This document shows positions 8,988 through 20,200 of a DNA stretch of 64,000 nucleotides, one piece after another. The position numbers were made by a program, and so were the translations under genes. The stretch is from Leishmania donovani. Taxonomy: Eukaryota > Euglenozoa > Kinetoplastea > Trypanosomatida > Trypanosomatidae. The stretch lies in assembly GCF_000227135.1 (NCBI RefSeq), contig NC_018259.1:1258619-1322618 (forward strand), read 5' to 3'. The notes beneath the pieces are model-generated. The model was not told where the DNA came from. It saw only the letters and a list, made by a program, of their open reading frames with translations, and ran no database searches. How positions within the stretch are numbered: the first letter of the stretch is position 1; each line of letters opens with the position of its first letter.

Positions 8988-11009
8988 ATGCCCTCTTACA
9001 CACCGTACGTGGCGCACACTAAGAGGGTGACGGCTCGCATGCGCGCGCGCATGCACAAACAGTCGTTCACAAACGCTATCCTAGCTTCAACACAAGCGGA
9101 GCGGACGGATTTGTCGAGAGTAGCGGACGCGCGTCTGCGTGAGTTGACGGCACTCCGCGCAGACCATCAGCGCACCTTCGACCCTATTTTCAAGCAGAAA
9201 GCGCTGAACCTTCTGCAGACCTTACCGCTCAAGGCCGCGGCGGATGATCCACATTTTACTTACACGTTGGGTGCGTTGCGGGTGTGCGGGTACTTCAGTG
9301 CAACGCAGTCCCCGGCAACCTTCAACTTGCTTAACCACGCCACACGGCACACCTTCCTCCTCGACGCGTTCAGCTTCTATCAGCTTTTCCTCGCATTGGA
9401 AGAGATGCGTCATCCTCAGACGGCGGAGATACTGTCAATCGTGCTACCCCGTGTGATGGAGGTGGCGACTGACTTCACTGAGGGAGAGGCGCGCCTGCTG
9501 CTCGATCTTTACTTCAAACACAACTTGCTTACCAAGGAGCTCAGCGAGAGGCTTGCAGGCGTGATCACAGGCTCGGTGAACGACTTGAGTGGAAAGGATT
9601 TGATCAGCGCTGTGTCGGCAGTGCCAAACATGGCGTTTGAACAGATTTCGCGCCGATTTCTGGAAGCTGCGACACCGCGCCTTTGCCGCGCCCTGCGAGA
9701 GGCCACAGAGCAGGTGCAACTTTACAAGGCAACGTACCTGGAGCACGCCGGTCGAGGCGCCGCCGCCTCGGATGCAGCGCGGCCGATGCTGAGACGCGAC
9801 GCCGACGGTCAGCCGCCGCAGAATCCCGATATGGAGACACCCACTGAGAGGACTCTGCGACGCAGGAAGGAAGAGGAGTGGCGCCAGCTCCTGATCGATC
9901 AAATTTACGAAGGGCTCAGCTTGCACCGAGAGTTGCAGAAAAGCATAACGTGGCTGTGCTGGGCTCCGCGCCCACTCCTGAATGAGTTGGTGCGGTGCGC
10001 GCTGATCTTCAGCGAGCCGCTCCTCGCTGACGCAGCGGAGCAGCTACCTGCAGCTCTCAAAGATAAGGCAACTGGTGCGAGTGCCTCCTCTGTCGCGATA
10101 TCTGCGAACGGTGAGCTGGCGGCGATCGTGGCGGAGCGCGAAAATTATGCGCGCGACCTGCCGCAGGTGCGACGCCGCAGCCTCTGCCACTGCCTGAAAA
10201 TGCTTCATTTCACGTCTTACAGACACCTCCCTGCCCTCCGCCTCCTCTCTGCGCGGATTGCGGCAACGAAGGATGTCTTGGGCATCGTATCTCCGCTGGT
10301 GCTGGCGCGTGAGCTTTCACAGGCTGTAGAGGCTATTGCCTTTTTTTGTGCGACAGACTGTGCCCCAGCTGTGACGGCAATAATCGATGACATCCTGGAG
10401 CACATCGAGCCTGTCACGAATTCGCCTGCGCTACTGAATCGTTTTCACGCGTTCTCCACAGAAGAGCTGAAGCTTGTGGAGCGGGTGGTGCTGCGCGTGC
10501 TGCTCAGCTGTGCACGGTTTCTCTCCACGCGCATCTCGGAGAAGGCGGAAAAGAACGCACTGCAGAGAGCACCTGCGCAGGAGGAGGCGATACGCGCCAT
10601 CCTGGCCCAAGCCACGGCGCTTGCTATCTCGCCCATAACACGCGCCTACCTCGCGCTCGGGTTGCGGCTCATGCACTCTAGCAAGGCGCATGGAGAGAGG
10701 GGCGCCAAGCAAGTGCAGTGCTTTATTGGCACCATGCACCTGCTCTATGTGACCACCGTTATACTGGCCGTGTCTTCGCAGGCAGGTGCAGCACCGACGG
10801 CGCCGGATCCGGCCGCACACGAAGTCCTGCGCGCCATCCTTAGGCAGCTCGTGCCGTGGGCGCAGACGATGGCGACGATGCAGGCCGGTGAGATGCCGGA
10901 GGAGGCAGCGGCGGAGATGGCGAAGGCGCTGGCCTTGCTTAAGGAGCATCCGGAGATCATGGACACTCCGGCCGGGGCTACGACGCAGAGAGAGAACAAA
11001 GAAGAATAG
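8988..11009 (+). CDS. Conserved-type hypothetical helical protein, possibly mitochondrial
   Basis: 673 residues from a true ATG. I do not recognise the family. The first 37 or so residues are rich in Arg, Lys, Ser and Thr and have no acidic residue, which resembles a kinetoplastid mitochondrial presequence. The rest is almost all alpha-helical in character, with Leu/Ala-rich amphipathic stretches (for example LALEEMRHPQTAEILSIVL and ARLLLDLYFKHNLLTKEL) like the helical repeats of trypanosomatid mitochondrial RNA-binding or ribosome-assembly proteins. A charged linker with TERTLRRRKEEEWRQ lies near residues 285-300, and the C-terminus is Lys/Glu-rich. GC content and codon use match neighbouring genes. 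The mitochondrial role is inferred; an internal Met (residue 18 or 22) could be the start. Confidence 0.85.
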   Translation: MPSYTPYVAHTKRVTARMRARMHKQSFTNAILASTQAERTDLSRVADARLRELTALRADHQRTFDPIFKQKALNLLQTLPLKAAADDPHFTYTLGALRVCGYFSATQSPATFNLLNHATRHTFLLDAFSFYQLFLALEEMRHPQTAEILSIVLPRVMEVATDFTEGEARLLLDLYFKHNLLTKELSERLAGVITGSVNDLSGKDLISAVSAVPNMAFEQISRRFLEAATPRLCRALREATEQVQLYKATYLEHAGRGAAASDAARPMLRRDADGQPPQNPDMETPTERTLRRRKEEEWRQLLIDQIYEGLSLHRELQKSITWLCWAPRPLLNELVRCALIFSEPLLADAAEQLPAALKDKATGASASSVAISANGELAAIVAERENYARDLPQVRRRSLCHCLKMLHFTSYRHLPALRLLSARIAATKDVLGIVSPLVLARELSQAVEAIAFFCATDCAPAVTAIIDDILEHIEPVTNSPALLNRFHAFSTEELKLVERVVLRVLLSCARFLSTRISEKAEKNALQRAPAQEEAIRAILAQATALAISPITRAYLALGLRLMHSSKAHGERGAKQVQCFIGTMHLLYVTTVILAVSSQAGAAPTAPDPAAHEVLRAILRQLVPWAQTMATMQAGEMPEEAAAEMAKALALLKEHPEIMDTPAGATTQRENKEE

Positions 11010-11917
11010 CGTTGACACGCGTGCAAGTTTGCTTGCCGGTGTCTAGGAACTTGACTTCGTGGTCTCTCTGTCACACACACATACACACACACACACACAC
11101 GACTACTAGCATGCAGCGCCATGCTGTTGGTGCCCTCCAGAGTCCGCCCGCATCTGCCTCTCTCTGTCGCTGTCACCTTCCCTCCCTTCCCCGTGCACGC
11201 TGCTTCGCCGGACCCTATGCATGAAAGAAATAAACCGAGAAGGAAAGGCCGGCATATGGCAGTAGGCGCTGCGGGCTTTCCTCGGTGTTTCACTGGCGTT
11301 GATCTCTTTGCCCAGCTGCACAAACTCGCCCGCACATTTAGACAGAGACACGGCCACTAGGAGAGACATGCACGATTTCATGCCATCTTACAAGCGAGCC
11401 AACGAAGCCACCGGGGCTGCTTAGGTGGGGGTGGGGGTAGGCGTGGCAGTGGCCGCTGTAGCGAGCACGCTTGAGCCCATGGGAGCTACAAGACCTGTGC
11501 TTGCATATCTCGCTGCTGCTGCTGCTGTTGCACGAGAACAGGACGCTTTTTTCTTTGTATTCTCTGTGATGCAAGCATGTGTTTTGGTTGTGCGCGTGCG
11601 CGTCTGGTAGATGACATGCTCTCTCTCTCAGCCGCAGCCGCGGCACAGCGCGCCATCTTCCTCGTGTTGTCCGTGTCTCCCTCGTTCTTTGTCGCCGTCT
11701 TCATCTCTCATCGATCCTCTCGGCATCTCTGTACATCTTACGTGTGCTGCTCCCGTTCTCATCTTGTGTTTCCCATCCTTGGTGGCTACGGACACACACA
11801 TCCCATAATGCGTGTACTTGCACGTGTGTCTTCGTGCTCAGTCCGCTGAAGTCTCTCCACAGATCGATCCGCACGCATACGTACCCTTGCCCATTCAGCA
11901 GCGACGGGGAAGCAGCA
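11010..11917 (+). other. Intergenic region
   Basis: Holds a CA microsatellite (11072-11100), a CTG/TGC-rich stretch near 11510-11530, and pyrimidine tracts (about 11650-11780) that probably direct trans-splicing of the COG5 message. No gene is supported. Confidence 0.55.
11072..11100. repeat. (CA)n microsatellite
   Basis: CA run with a single TA interruption, about 60 bases after the stop codon of the 673-residue gene. Confidence 0.9.
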
Positions 11918-14900
11918 ATGTTCTCGAATGAGCAACTGATCGGCCCCGACTTCGATGAGGTAGCGTACCTGCGTTATGCTCTTCGTGCCGCCAACCACAG
12001 TGCCGAACACGCACGGCTGGAGAGCTGCATCGCTGAGGTGAAGAGGGATATACAGTCCGCTCTCGCCGAACATGCAGACAGTCTCATCGATCAAGCGAGA
12101 TGCACCTATAAGACACAGCGCGAGGTGACGGCGGTGCGTCAGAGCACGGATTCGTTGCAGAAGGCATCTGGGCGGCTTCGCATTATGATCGAGGAGCCTT
12201 ACATGCAGCTCCAAAGCCGTGTAAAAGAGTTGGAGGCAACGCAGGAGGTGATACAGCTGCTCCAGTCAACGCTGCGCTTCCTCTCTCTGACAGCAAGACT
12301 ACAGGAACAGCTCGCTACCACTTCCTCCGTTGATATCGTGCGCTCCTCGTACACGCTGAAGGAGCTGGAGGAGGTTCTTCAGGATGGCGCGATTCGGTCC
12401 CTACAGGTGGTCGAGGCGCAGCTGCCGGCGGTGGAGCGGCACGCAACGACGATACGGAGCAAGGCGCACGAGCTGCTTGCCATGACGGAGCTAACAGCGC
12501 CACCGAGCGGCAACGGCGGCACCGGCAGCGCTGCTGCTGTGACGCCCGCGACTGCTTCGACGTCTCGCCTCGCACTTCAGGTGAGCACAGGGTTGCAGTG
12601 CGCGCATGTATTGCGCATGCTCTCTCGCACCGTGCAGAGCTTCATGACAGAGCGGCGTCGTGAGGTGCTGCGCACCATCATGCGGGAGCTTGATGCACAG
12701 GCCATCGAGGAGCACATCTCCAGCGAGTACGATCGTCTTTCCCGCTCTTCGCTCAGCGGACACAGTGGTGCGATGTCGGAGCAGACGGTGACGGCACATG
12801 CCGTGCTGCAACACATCCAGAAGACTCTCTTTATCGCCGTGCAGCACACCCGATGCGTCATTTTGCTGTGGCGCGTGCTGCTTCAGCGACGTGACACGCA
12901 GACTCAAGAGCTTTACCTGTTCTCCATTGACTCACCGGTGCAGCTCCTTGTGGAGTACTGGTCCACGATCACCGAAAAGCTGCGGGAGCGGCTGAATAGC
13001 TTGCAGAAGCGGCACGCCATTCGACTTGCCCTGGCGAGTGCTTACCCGCGTTACCACCATTTGGTTGCCAGCTTCCTCAGTCGCACTGACGTAGCGAGTG
13101 TGGCAGAGGGCCCGCTGAGTACCGGCGCGCCAGGTGGCGCTGCCACTGATTCCGTAGGGTCCGCGGTGACGGGTGCGGCTGGCACAGCCGCGGCTCTGCT
13201 CTCGATCCACGTCACGCAATGCGGCATGGGCGACTACCTCGACTTGATCGACACCGTGGACGCTGCAGTGCGGCGCGGCGTTGCAGGCAATGGAGGAGAG
13301 GGTACTCCCTTCAAGACACCTGACAAGTCACCTTCGGCGCACATAGGCACTGCGACTCCACCACGTACAGACACGCAGGACATGCGGCACACGTGGCTGG
13401 CACAGGTAACCGACGAGGCACGGGGCGCCTTCAGGACGCATGTGCTGGACCGTCATCGCGAGGTCATTGGCGGTGTCTTCTTACGCCTCTCAGCTGCCGT
13501 TCCGCCCTCTGCGGCAGCGGCCGGGCAAACCGCCACTGTTGCGCCGGTGCGCATGCAGGGCGGTCGCCGGCCGTCTATTCCCCCTCAGGCCAACACGCTG
13601 GACATGGCGGTCTACACGCGTTTGGTCACGCAGGAGGTGCAGATGTTCCGCCAGGATCCGCACACCCTGGATGTGTTGCTAGACTGCGTCTTTTCCACTC
13701 TGCGCCAGGTTCGGGCCAAGCTGACTGAGGCGATTAAGAGATACCCGCTTCCGCCGCTTCCGGCGGTGACGGCTGCGCCGACGCTGACGCAGGTGATGCA
13801 CCTCTCTATCGCCAACGGCTGCACCACTCTTGCGTACGACTGCGCAGCTGTCCTCGCGATGGTTCCTCACCCGTCTGCTTCACAGACGGCTGGCGGCGGC
13901 GCTGGGGCGGGGGGTGCCGCGGCCGCCTCCAATGCCACCAGCGGGGCTCACCGGCACGCTCACCAGGACCCCTACGCGCTGGTGCTGGAGCAGCTGGGCA
14001 CGAAGCGCATGGAGCTACAGCAGCTCATCGATACATTCCACAACATGAGCGAGCGGTCAACGAAGCCGTTTGCGGACTCGGCTGCGTCGGTGCTGCTCCC
14101 AACGCTGACGCAGGCTGTCGACAACGTGCTGCGTAACGAGCTGGCACTGTCGTCTGCTGCTGCGGCGACGGCAGCGAGTGAAGGGAGAGCGCAAGCGAAT
14201 CCGGCGATGCCGCTGGGCGGCAGCGGGGGTGGGGACAGCCGCACGGCTCTTGTGCAGCTCCAGTCGCAGTGCCGCCAGTTCACGGATCGCTTCTTCTTCC
14301 TGGTCGACGCGCGCACGTCGGGCTGGATGGAAGCCTGCCAGCATGTTACGAACACGATGCTGGCGCGGCTGTTGATTCGGCTTGCCACAACGCCGCCACC
14401 GGCAACACTGCGCGGTACGCCACTCGCCACCGCACCTGCGTACGCGCAAACGCTGCAGGTGATGGTGCCCCCGCTGCTTCAGTTCGTGCAAATGGTCCAG
14501 TCTGCCGGGACGGTAGGACGTATAACCTCCCTCCTGCGCGGCTGCGTGCGCCAAGTGGAGTTGTTTTACGAAACCTGTGGCGGGCTGGGCGGTTCCGGCA
14601 GTGGGGACGGCGCATCGGCCGCGGCAGCGCTCCGGGCTGCGGTGATGGAGCGGCTTCGACCGCCAATCCCGCTCTTCTTTGCGAAGTTACTGGTGCTGCA
14701 GTACGGCCTCTTTACCACGCCTGCCTCGGCACCGTCGGAGAACTCGCAAGGCGCTGTCGGCCCGTCTGCCCTCGCTGGCGCACTGCAGTTGTCGGAACAG
14801 GGCTTGCTGGAGTGCTTGGAAGGGGTGTTGCTTACAGAGAGCTCGGCGAGAGTCGCTGCCACCTCCTCAAATTTGGAGGGAGGTGGGACTCCGGCTGCTG

Positions 14901-15034
14901 GCGCCACTGGAGCCGATCGAAAGGGGGAGGTGCTGTCGGCGTTAGATGCGCTTTTTCTTGAAGTTGTCGCCGCAGCACCAAGCGAGTCGGCGGCTTGCCT
15001 GCAAGAACTATGGGCGTCGGTTCAAGAGAAATGA
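11918..15034 (+). CDS. COG5: Conserved oligomeric Golgi complex subunit 5 (COG5)
   Basis: 1038 residues from the ATG at 11918; the frame extends upstream but only from a TTG through leader sequence. Residues 8-135 match the COG5 N-terminal domain: PDFDEVAYLRYAL at the start, then a long coiled helix (LIDQARCTYKTQREVTAVRQ, IEEPYMQLQSRVKELE, LLQSTLRFLSLTARLQEQL). A later segment (SPVQLLVEYWSTITEKLRE, then SAYPRYHHLVASFL) corresponds to the next conserved COG5 block. COG5 belongs to lobe B of the COG complex, which tethers retrograde vesicles at the Golgi. The protein is longer than the human one (about 840 residues) because of low-complexity insertions, for example Gly/Ala-rich sequence near residues 655-680. 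Family assignment is confident from the N-terminal domain. Confidence 0.88.
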   Translation: MFSNEQLIGPDFDEVAYLRYALRAANHSAEHARLESCIAEVKRDIQSALAEHADSLIDQARCTYKTQREVTAVRQSTDSLQKASGRLRIMIEEPYMQLQSRVKELEATQEVIQLLQSTLRFLSLTARLQEQLATTSSVDIVRSSYTLKELEEVLQDGAIRSLQVVEAQLPAVERHATTIRSKAHELLAMTELTAPPSGNGGTGSAAAVTPATASTSRLALQVSTGLQCAHVLRMLSRTVQSFMTERRREVLRTIMRELDAQAIEEHISSEYDRLSRSSLSGHSGAMSEQTVTAHAVLQHIQKTLFIAVQHTRCVILLWRVLLQRRDTQTQELYLFSIDSPVQLLVEYWSTITEKLRERLNSLQKRHAIRLALASAYPRYHHLVASFLSRTDVASVAEGPLSTGAPGGAATDSVGSAVTGAAGTAAALLSIHVTQCGMGDYLDLIDTVDAAVRRGVAGNGGEGTPFKTPDKSPSAHIGTATPPRTDTQDMRHTWLAQVTDEARGAFRTHVLDRHREVIGGVFLRLSAAVPPSAAAAGQTATVAPVRMQGGRRPSIPPQANTLDMAVYTRLVTQEVQMFRQDPHTLDVLLDCVFSTLRQVRAKLTEAIKRYPLPPLPAVTAAPTLTQVMHLSIANGCTTLAYDCAAVLAMVPHPSASQTAGGGAGAGGAAAASNATSGAHRHAHQDPYALVLEQLGTKRMELQQLIDTFHNMSERSTKPFADSAASVLLPTLTQAVDNVLRNELALSSAAAATAASEGRAQANPAMPLGGSGGGDSRTALVQLQSQCRQFTDRFFFLVDARTSGWMEACQHVTNTMLARLLIRLATTPPPATLRGTPLATAPAYAQTLQVMVPPLLQFVQMVQSAGTVGRITSLLRGCVRQVELFYETCGGLGGSGSGDGASAAAALRAAVMERLRPPIPLFFAKLLVLQYGLFTTPASAPSENSQGAVGPSALAGALQLSEQGLLECLEGVLLTESSARVAATSSNLEGGGTPAAGATGADRKGEVLSALDALFLEVVAAAPSESAACLQELWASVQEK

Positions 15035-15204
15035 AGTATTGCTGCTTCAGTGCTGCCCTTTCGTGGGCTTTACCTTATTCTGTGGGCGCGCGTGTGTGCG
15101 AAGTCCCTGCCACACTTGTACGGCGCGTAGAGCTTCTCGTGGCTGCCGTGTGCCTGCCTGATAGTGTAGAGTTGTGCGCATGCGTGCGTGTGCTTCTACT
15201 GGGC

Positions 15205-15223
15205 CTCCTTCGTTTCTTTCAAG
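15205..15223 (+). promoter_or_regulatory. Predicted spliced-leader acceptor of the 67-codon ORF
   Basis: The tract CCTCCTTCGTTTCTTTC is followed at once by AAG, with the AG at 15222-15223. The ATG at 15234 lies 11 bases downstream, so a very short 5' UTR is predicted. Confidence 0.5.
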
Positions 15224-15233
15224 AAAAGCAAAA

Positions 15234-15437
15234 ATGAAGTTCTCGACCATCACGGAATTATGCAGTGTGACGCGTGCTGCTGCCTCTGTGTGGCGGTGGT
15301 CGGGTTCATGGCGCTACATACAGGCCGGCGTTACGAGTGTCTGGGAACAAGCTGCCGGCACCGGCGATGGTGGTGGTGGTGCAGCGAGCGCCTCCTCGTC
15401 TCCCGTTCCTGAGACTCACGCACCCCTTCATTGCTAA
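15234..15437 (+). CDS. Candidate small protein, 67 residues
   Basis: ATG at 15234, TAA at 15435-15437. It begins MKFSTITELCSVTRAAASVW, continues with an aromatic-rich segment (WRWSGSWRYIQAGVTSVWEQ) and ends in a Gly/Ala/Ser tail. The case for a real gene is its position: a compact pyrimidine tract with AG ends 11 bases before the ATG, and the frame is GC-rich compared with the flanking UTR sequence. The N-terminus has Arg and no early acidic cluster, so a small mitochondrial protein is possible, but I recognise no family. It could instead be a chance frame in the COG5 3' UTR. Transcript or peptide data would decide. Confidence 0.42.
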   Translation: MKFSTITELCSVTRAAASVWRWSGSWRYIQAGVTSVWEQAAGTGDGGGGAASASSSPVPETHAPLHC

Positions 15438-16059
15438 CCTGCACACATCAAACAGAGCTGTCACCACGGTTACGTCATCCCGATGATGCGCGATGAAGCG
15501 ATTCTTCATCTGCCACGAGCTTGTTCTCCCGTATTGTTGGACGCATCCACCGCCTCTCTATTTCTATTCGACGCATCCACCTTGCGCTGACACACACGCA
15601 TACATATGCCCGGGCACAAACACATGAAATAACAACCATTCCCATGCCTTCAACACGCATAGCTGCCTTCACCCCACTCACACGAGCACAAAACGGGCAC
15701 CACTCAACACGAGGTACACGACATCGGATTTCTTCCGCTTGTCGTCCACGTGCCCGTATTCCACCCACGAACAACTCCGCCAACGTATACGCGCACACAG
15801 CCACAGATCATCTGCCTGTGCGCCATGCTTCGCCCTCTCAGGCGCTTCAAGCAGCGGCATTCCATAACATGGAGACGCTCCGCATTGGGGGTCTGGAGGG
15901 CTCGTTGTCATCATCTTGCATTCCCGTCGGTGCCACAGGGTGGCTTGCCTGGATGGCTTGCCTGCACGCGCACAGTGTGAAGCGAGGCGTGCTTCATGCG
16001 TCGGGCGATCCGCGAATCTCGCGTAGCGCACCAGGCACCACGTCGAGTCGGACGCCTTC

Positions 16060-16640
16060 ATAGCAAACACAGGCGGCTTTGGGAGGCTCTGGCGGGGTGG
16101 GGGTACGACCATGTCAACGCAGCAGCGGGCAGCACGCCACGTGCACCCCATGCTGCCACGACGAGTCCCCCACCGTTGGAGGAATCCGAAGTGCGGGCAG
16201 GTGGTGCCTGTGCGGGACTGGGCGAACAGGGTCTCCCCTGTCGTCTTGTAAGCTCAGCAGCTGTGCTGTTGTGGTGTGGGACGGCTGCCGCGAAGAGCCT
16301 CTTGTGTCAGCGCGCCGCATTGTGTGGCGCGGTTTCGGGGGATGCCGGCGTGGCGTCGGAGACGGGTGACCGGGTCCGCCATCCGTGCAGCTGGCGTCGC
16401 TGTTTATGCGGTCTCGACCGCTCCGTCGGTGTGCACCAAGTCAGAGTGGCCACCGACACGCTGAAATGCGAGGCGCACACGACGGGCCACCGCAGCGCCA
16501 GTGAACGTGCCCAGGCCCGTCGCACTGTGCTGTTCTCCACGGTTGCGGGTCCCGTGTCGGGTGCCATGAGGGAGGATAGGCGGGGGCCGATGGGCAAGGT
16601 TCGTGTAGCCCTGTGCGTCGATACTGTTTTGCATGGGCAT
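16060..16640. mobile_element. Possible SIDER-type degenerate retroposon remnant
   Basis: A GC-rich block of about 580 bases inside an otherwise pyrimidine-rich spacer. Size, location (3' UTR side of a gene) and composition fit the short interspersed degenerate retroposons (SIDERs) that are common in Leishmania 3' UTRs. I cannot confirm the conserved 5' signature by eye, and no A-rich tail is obvious. The orientation is unknown. The alternative is a decayed coding sequence, since a 245-codon frame overlaps it. Confidence 0.3.
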
Positions 16641-17153
16641 ATCTTTGCCAGTTTCTGCGCAGTCGCGCTTGCCTCTCTCTCTCTCTGCTCCCCGCATCAC
16701 TTGGTGCCTAGAATCTATCACCGGCACGGGTGACACATGCGTGCTGCGCAGAGTCCCTCATGCCTCGCCAAGGGAGGCACACAGACGAAGCAGAAAAACA
16801 AAAAACGTGGAGCCGCCACTGAATAGGCGTGTGCGAAGGCGACGCTGGCAAGTTGGGCTGCACGCGCCCCGTCTCGCGAGGTGAAGCGGAACAGGCAGCG
16901 ATTGTCTGGCACGAAAAGGATCGCCACGCACGTCTTTTGGCATGTGTCTGTATGATGCCTCTTATAATCATTCCGCCACTCGCATTGCACTCTTCGCTCC
17001 GTGTCCCTCTCGCCCTCTTTTGAACCATTCGGCTCAACCCACGCAACTCCCCCTCTCCGCCCTCCCTAACCACGTTGTGTGGCATTTTCACCTGCACGGA
17101 ACGCAGCGGAGACTCGCACAAACATCGCTGCGACGCCTCCTGCACTGAAGCTG

Positions 17154-17182
<29 letters not shown>
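17154..17182. repeat. (CA)n microsatellite in the 5' leader
   Basis: Uninterrupted CA run ending about 60 bases before the ATG at 17244, so it probably lies within or beside the 5' UTR. Confidence 0.9.
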
Positions 17183-17185
<3 letters not shown>

Positions 17186-17243
17186 ACACAAGAAGCATAC
17201 ACACGGGCAGCGGCCCAAACGCACTTTCTGTTTCTTCTGCATA

Positions 17244-20200
17244 ATGTCGGAGGTGTTACTCAAGCAGCTCAAGCAGGTGCTTGCGCCATGGGAGTCGCTG
17301 CCAGACAAGGACAAACTTGACGAGGGTAGCGGAGCGGCGTCCTCTATGTGGGCGATGCCACCACCGGCCGCGCCGAACTGCGCCTCCTCGACTTCCTCCG
17401 TCCCGCCGCAGTTCGCGCCTGTCACCAAGTGCACAAGCGTCGGGTGGCCGTCGGAGGAGGCGGCGGCCGCGTACGTCGCGCACTCCCGTACTGCCACAAC
17501 AAAATTGGAGTTGGCGCGTGCCGCCTTGGCCCTCTTCTCCTCCAACGCAGGCGTCTACCGGCCGTTTCTGGTAAAGCTCCTTCGGTTCCTTTTCGATCAC
17601 GTTGATGAGCTTCGAGAGGAGCAAGGCCAGCTGCGGATGGAGTGGTGGATGTGGCAGCAGGGCAGCGGCTCTTCAACCAGCAAGGCAGCGGATGGAGATG
17701 GAGGCGGTGACGGACTAGTGGTGATCACACCCGAGGAGCGGAACGCCGTCGCTGCGGCGTACGAAAAGGTGCGCATGACGGAGGCCCGCATGGCTGCTTT
17801 GGTTGAGGAGGCCGCCGTGCAGCGCGACCACTTCAAGTCGCAAATGGGAATGCAGAAGCGCCACCAGCACCACCTGGAGGACCTCCTGTGCCATCAAATA
17901 GAGCTCACACAGACGCTGCTAGACCACCGTCTTCACCAGGACCTCATCTCAGGCAAGCAAAGTACCGCCGTCACAGCGGTGGCGGCCGTGACCCACATCC
18001 TTCAAGACAGTCGCGGCGTGGCCTGTGCGGGCCTCGGTGACGGCGGCGACGATCACGGTCGCGGCACCCGTGAAGGATCGACTTCCGCAAGGCTCGCTGC
18101 AGTTACCCCGAGAGATATCTCGGGGCTGGAATGTAGCCATGCATCGATTCGCCCACCAGAGCGGCGAGACGCGGCTTACGTGCAGCGCCTCATCTCCAGG
18201 GCTGAGAAGGAGCTACTGCTGGAGCGCACCGAGGACCAGCTGCGTGACCTGCGCGCACAGTATGACCGTCTGCAGAACAAAGTCCAATCGCTGCTGAAAC
18301 TCAATTCTCGCTATGCTCGCCAGTCTGTGGAGCTCTCAGCGCGCCTTAGCATATTACATGAGCACAACATCGCACTTGCCGCGGACGTGCAGTTGTTCCA
18401 GCGTGACTACATAAGGGCGCTGCAACGAGCGGAGCGTCTTCAGCGAGACCTGCAGGTGGCGCGAGGGATCGCACTGACGATGCTGCATGTGCAGTTTGGC
18501 CGCCAGCTGAGCGTCGGGGAGGAAGGGAGCGAGGACAAGCGAAGGGCATCGAAGGAGGACAATATCGCGTTGTGGCAGGCAGGGGCGGCGGCGGCATCGC
18601 GCCTCTCGGCTCCGGGCAAGGGTGGTGAAACGAGGATGCGCTACGCGTTCGAGACGGCTGAGCCGCTCGCGCCTGCGGCCGCCACGGCCGTTACTGGTCT
18701 CGGGGAGACGGCGCCAGCACTGGGCGACAAGGATACGAGGGGCGAAGAGGCGCAAGAGATGCTGGACACGGAGAACCACGCGCAAGAGTCACTGCACCTC
18801 GCCCCGTGCGAAGGGCTGCGCAGCCAACTGCAGAAGCTGCTCACAGTGTCTGACCCGCAGAACGCCAGCATCAAGGCGTCTCTGCTGCAGAATCTGCACC
18901 TGAGTGGTGATGCGAACTTGCAGGGAAGCTGTGGCGACAGCAGCGGCTTTCTCTTCTCCTCCTCTGGTGCACAGGGGTGGCTGTCGCCGGCATCAGTGCC
19001 ACAATGGGCACCGCCGTACGGCCTTCGCCCCGACGTTCCGCTGCAATTACGTAGCCGCAGCTCTGTCCCGCTCCTGCATCTGCACCCTGTCGTGGCCGAG
19101 GTCCTTGTGCATGAGTTGCTCTCTCAACGCCAGGAGTTGCTGTGGTACTCAAAGCAGCAACAGGAGGAGCGCCAGGCGCCCCTGCGAATGGCGGAGGGCA
19201 GGGCCTGGGACAACCGTGGCTCACGCAAGGCAAGCGCCACGACGGCGACGACCATGTTTATGTCTTTGCAAGAGTACGTTGGGCTGTTTGTGCTCGTGGT
19301 GTGGCTGAACAGGCCCGACTACTACACGTATCTTTTGCCGCCCGCGACGCAGCTGACAACGGTCGAGGACGCACGGGCTCGACGGGGCTCGCGTAATGGA
19401 GTCGTGCGCAACACGGCATCTCCCAGTGCTTCTGCGACGGACGCTGGCGATTTCCCGCAGCCCCAAGACCTCGGGATGGTTCCCACATCCCTGTGGGACC
19501 TGCGACATGTCTTGCACAGTGTGCGCCTCGCCGACGACATGGAGCAGCTGCCGGCGGAGGGGCTGCAGCTGACCTACGCACTTGACACGGCTTCTCTGCA
19601 GCTGGTGGTCGGCCCCCTTACATACGCCTACGGTCTCACGTCTCGCGGTGCCCTCTGCGACGTTCTCTTCGACCTGCTTCGAGCCGAGCGGTTTGTCTTT
19701 GTGGAGTTGTGCCGTGCGGTGGAGGCGGCCATACTCGCGAAGCAAGAAGAGGAGCAGGAGCGATGGGCGGAGGCGCGGAGGCAGGAGAGCCAAATCCACA
19801 TTGCAAGGAGCAAGGACCCTCAGCTGCACCCTGCAAACCCGGCTGCGGCCGCGCCTCCGCCACCAAAATCAGGCCCACAGTCGTCGACGCCCCTGCGTGG
19901 GTGTATTCCTGTCGTGCAGGTGGCTCGCATTCTGCTGGCCATGTACCCTGGCTACTCGGCCACCATCATGGGCCAGTTGATCCAGACCGCTGTGAATGAC
20001 GGCACAAACGTAGCGGAGAACCCCGCGTATCTCTTCTACGAGGTCCTCCTGCCCTCCCGGATGCTGCCTGGCCCCACGACCGCCTCGATGTCGATCGACC
20101 CTTCCATGGCAGTCGGGACATCCTTTGCCTCTCTTTTCTACACCGCTATCTGCGACGATGCCTTGGAGTCGATGCAGGTGGTGGAGGACAGCGTGCGCGG

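Larger units (their letters stand above)
15438..17243 (+). other. Intergenic region with a GC-rich retroposon-like block
   Basis: The 5' part (15440-15830) is UTR-like. About 15830-16640 is GC-rich and open in several frames on both strands, including a 245-codon + frame at 15996-16733 whose translation is Arg/Cys/Ala-rich with no domain. The rest is UTR-like, with a CA microsatellite just before the next gene. An AG at 17105-17106 is a possible splice acceptor. Confidence 0.5.
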
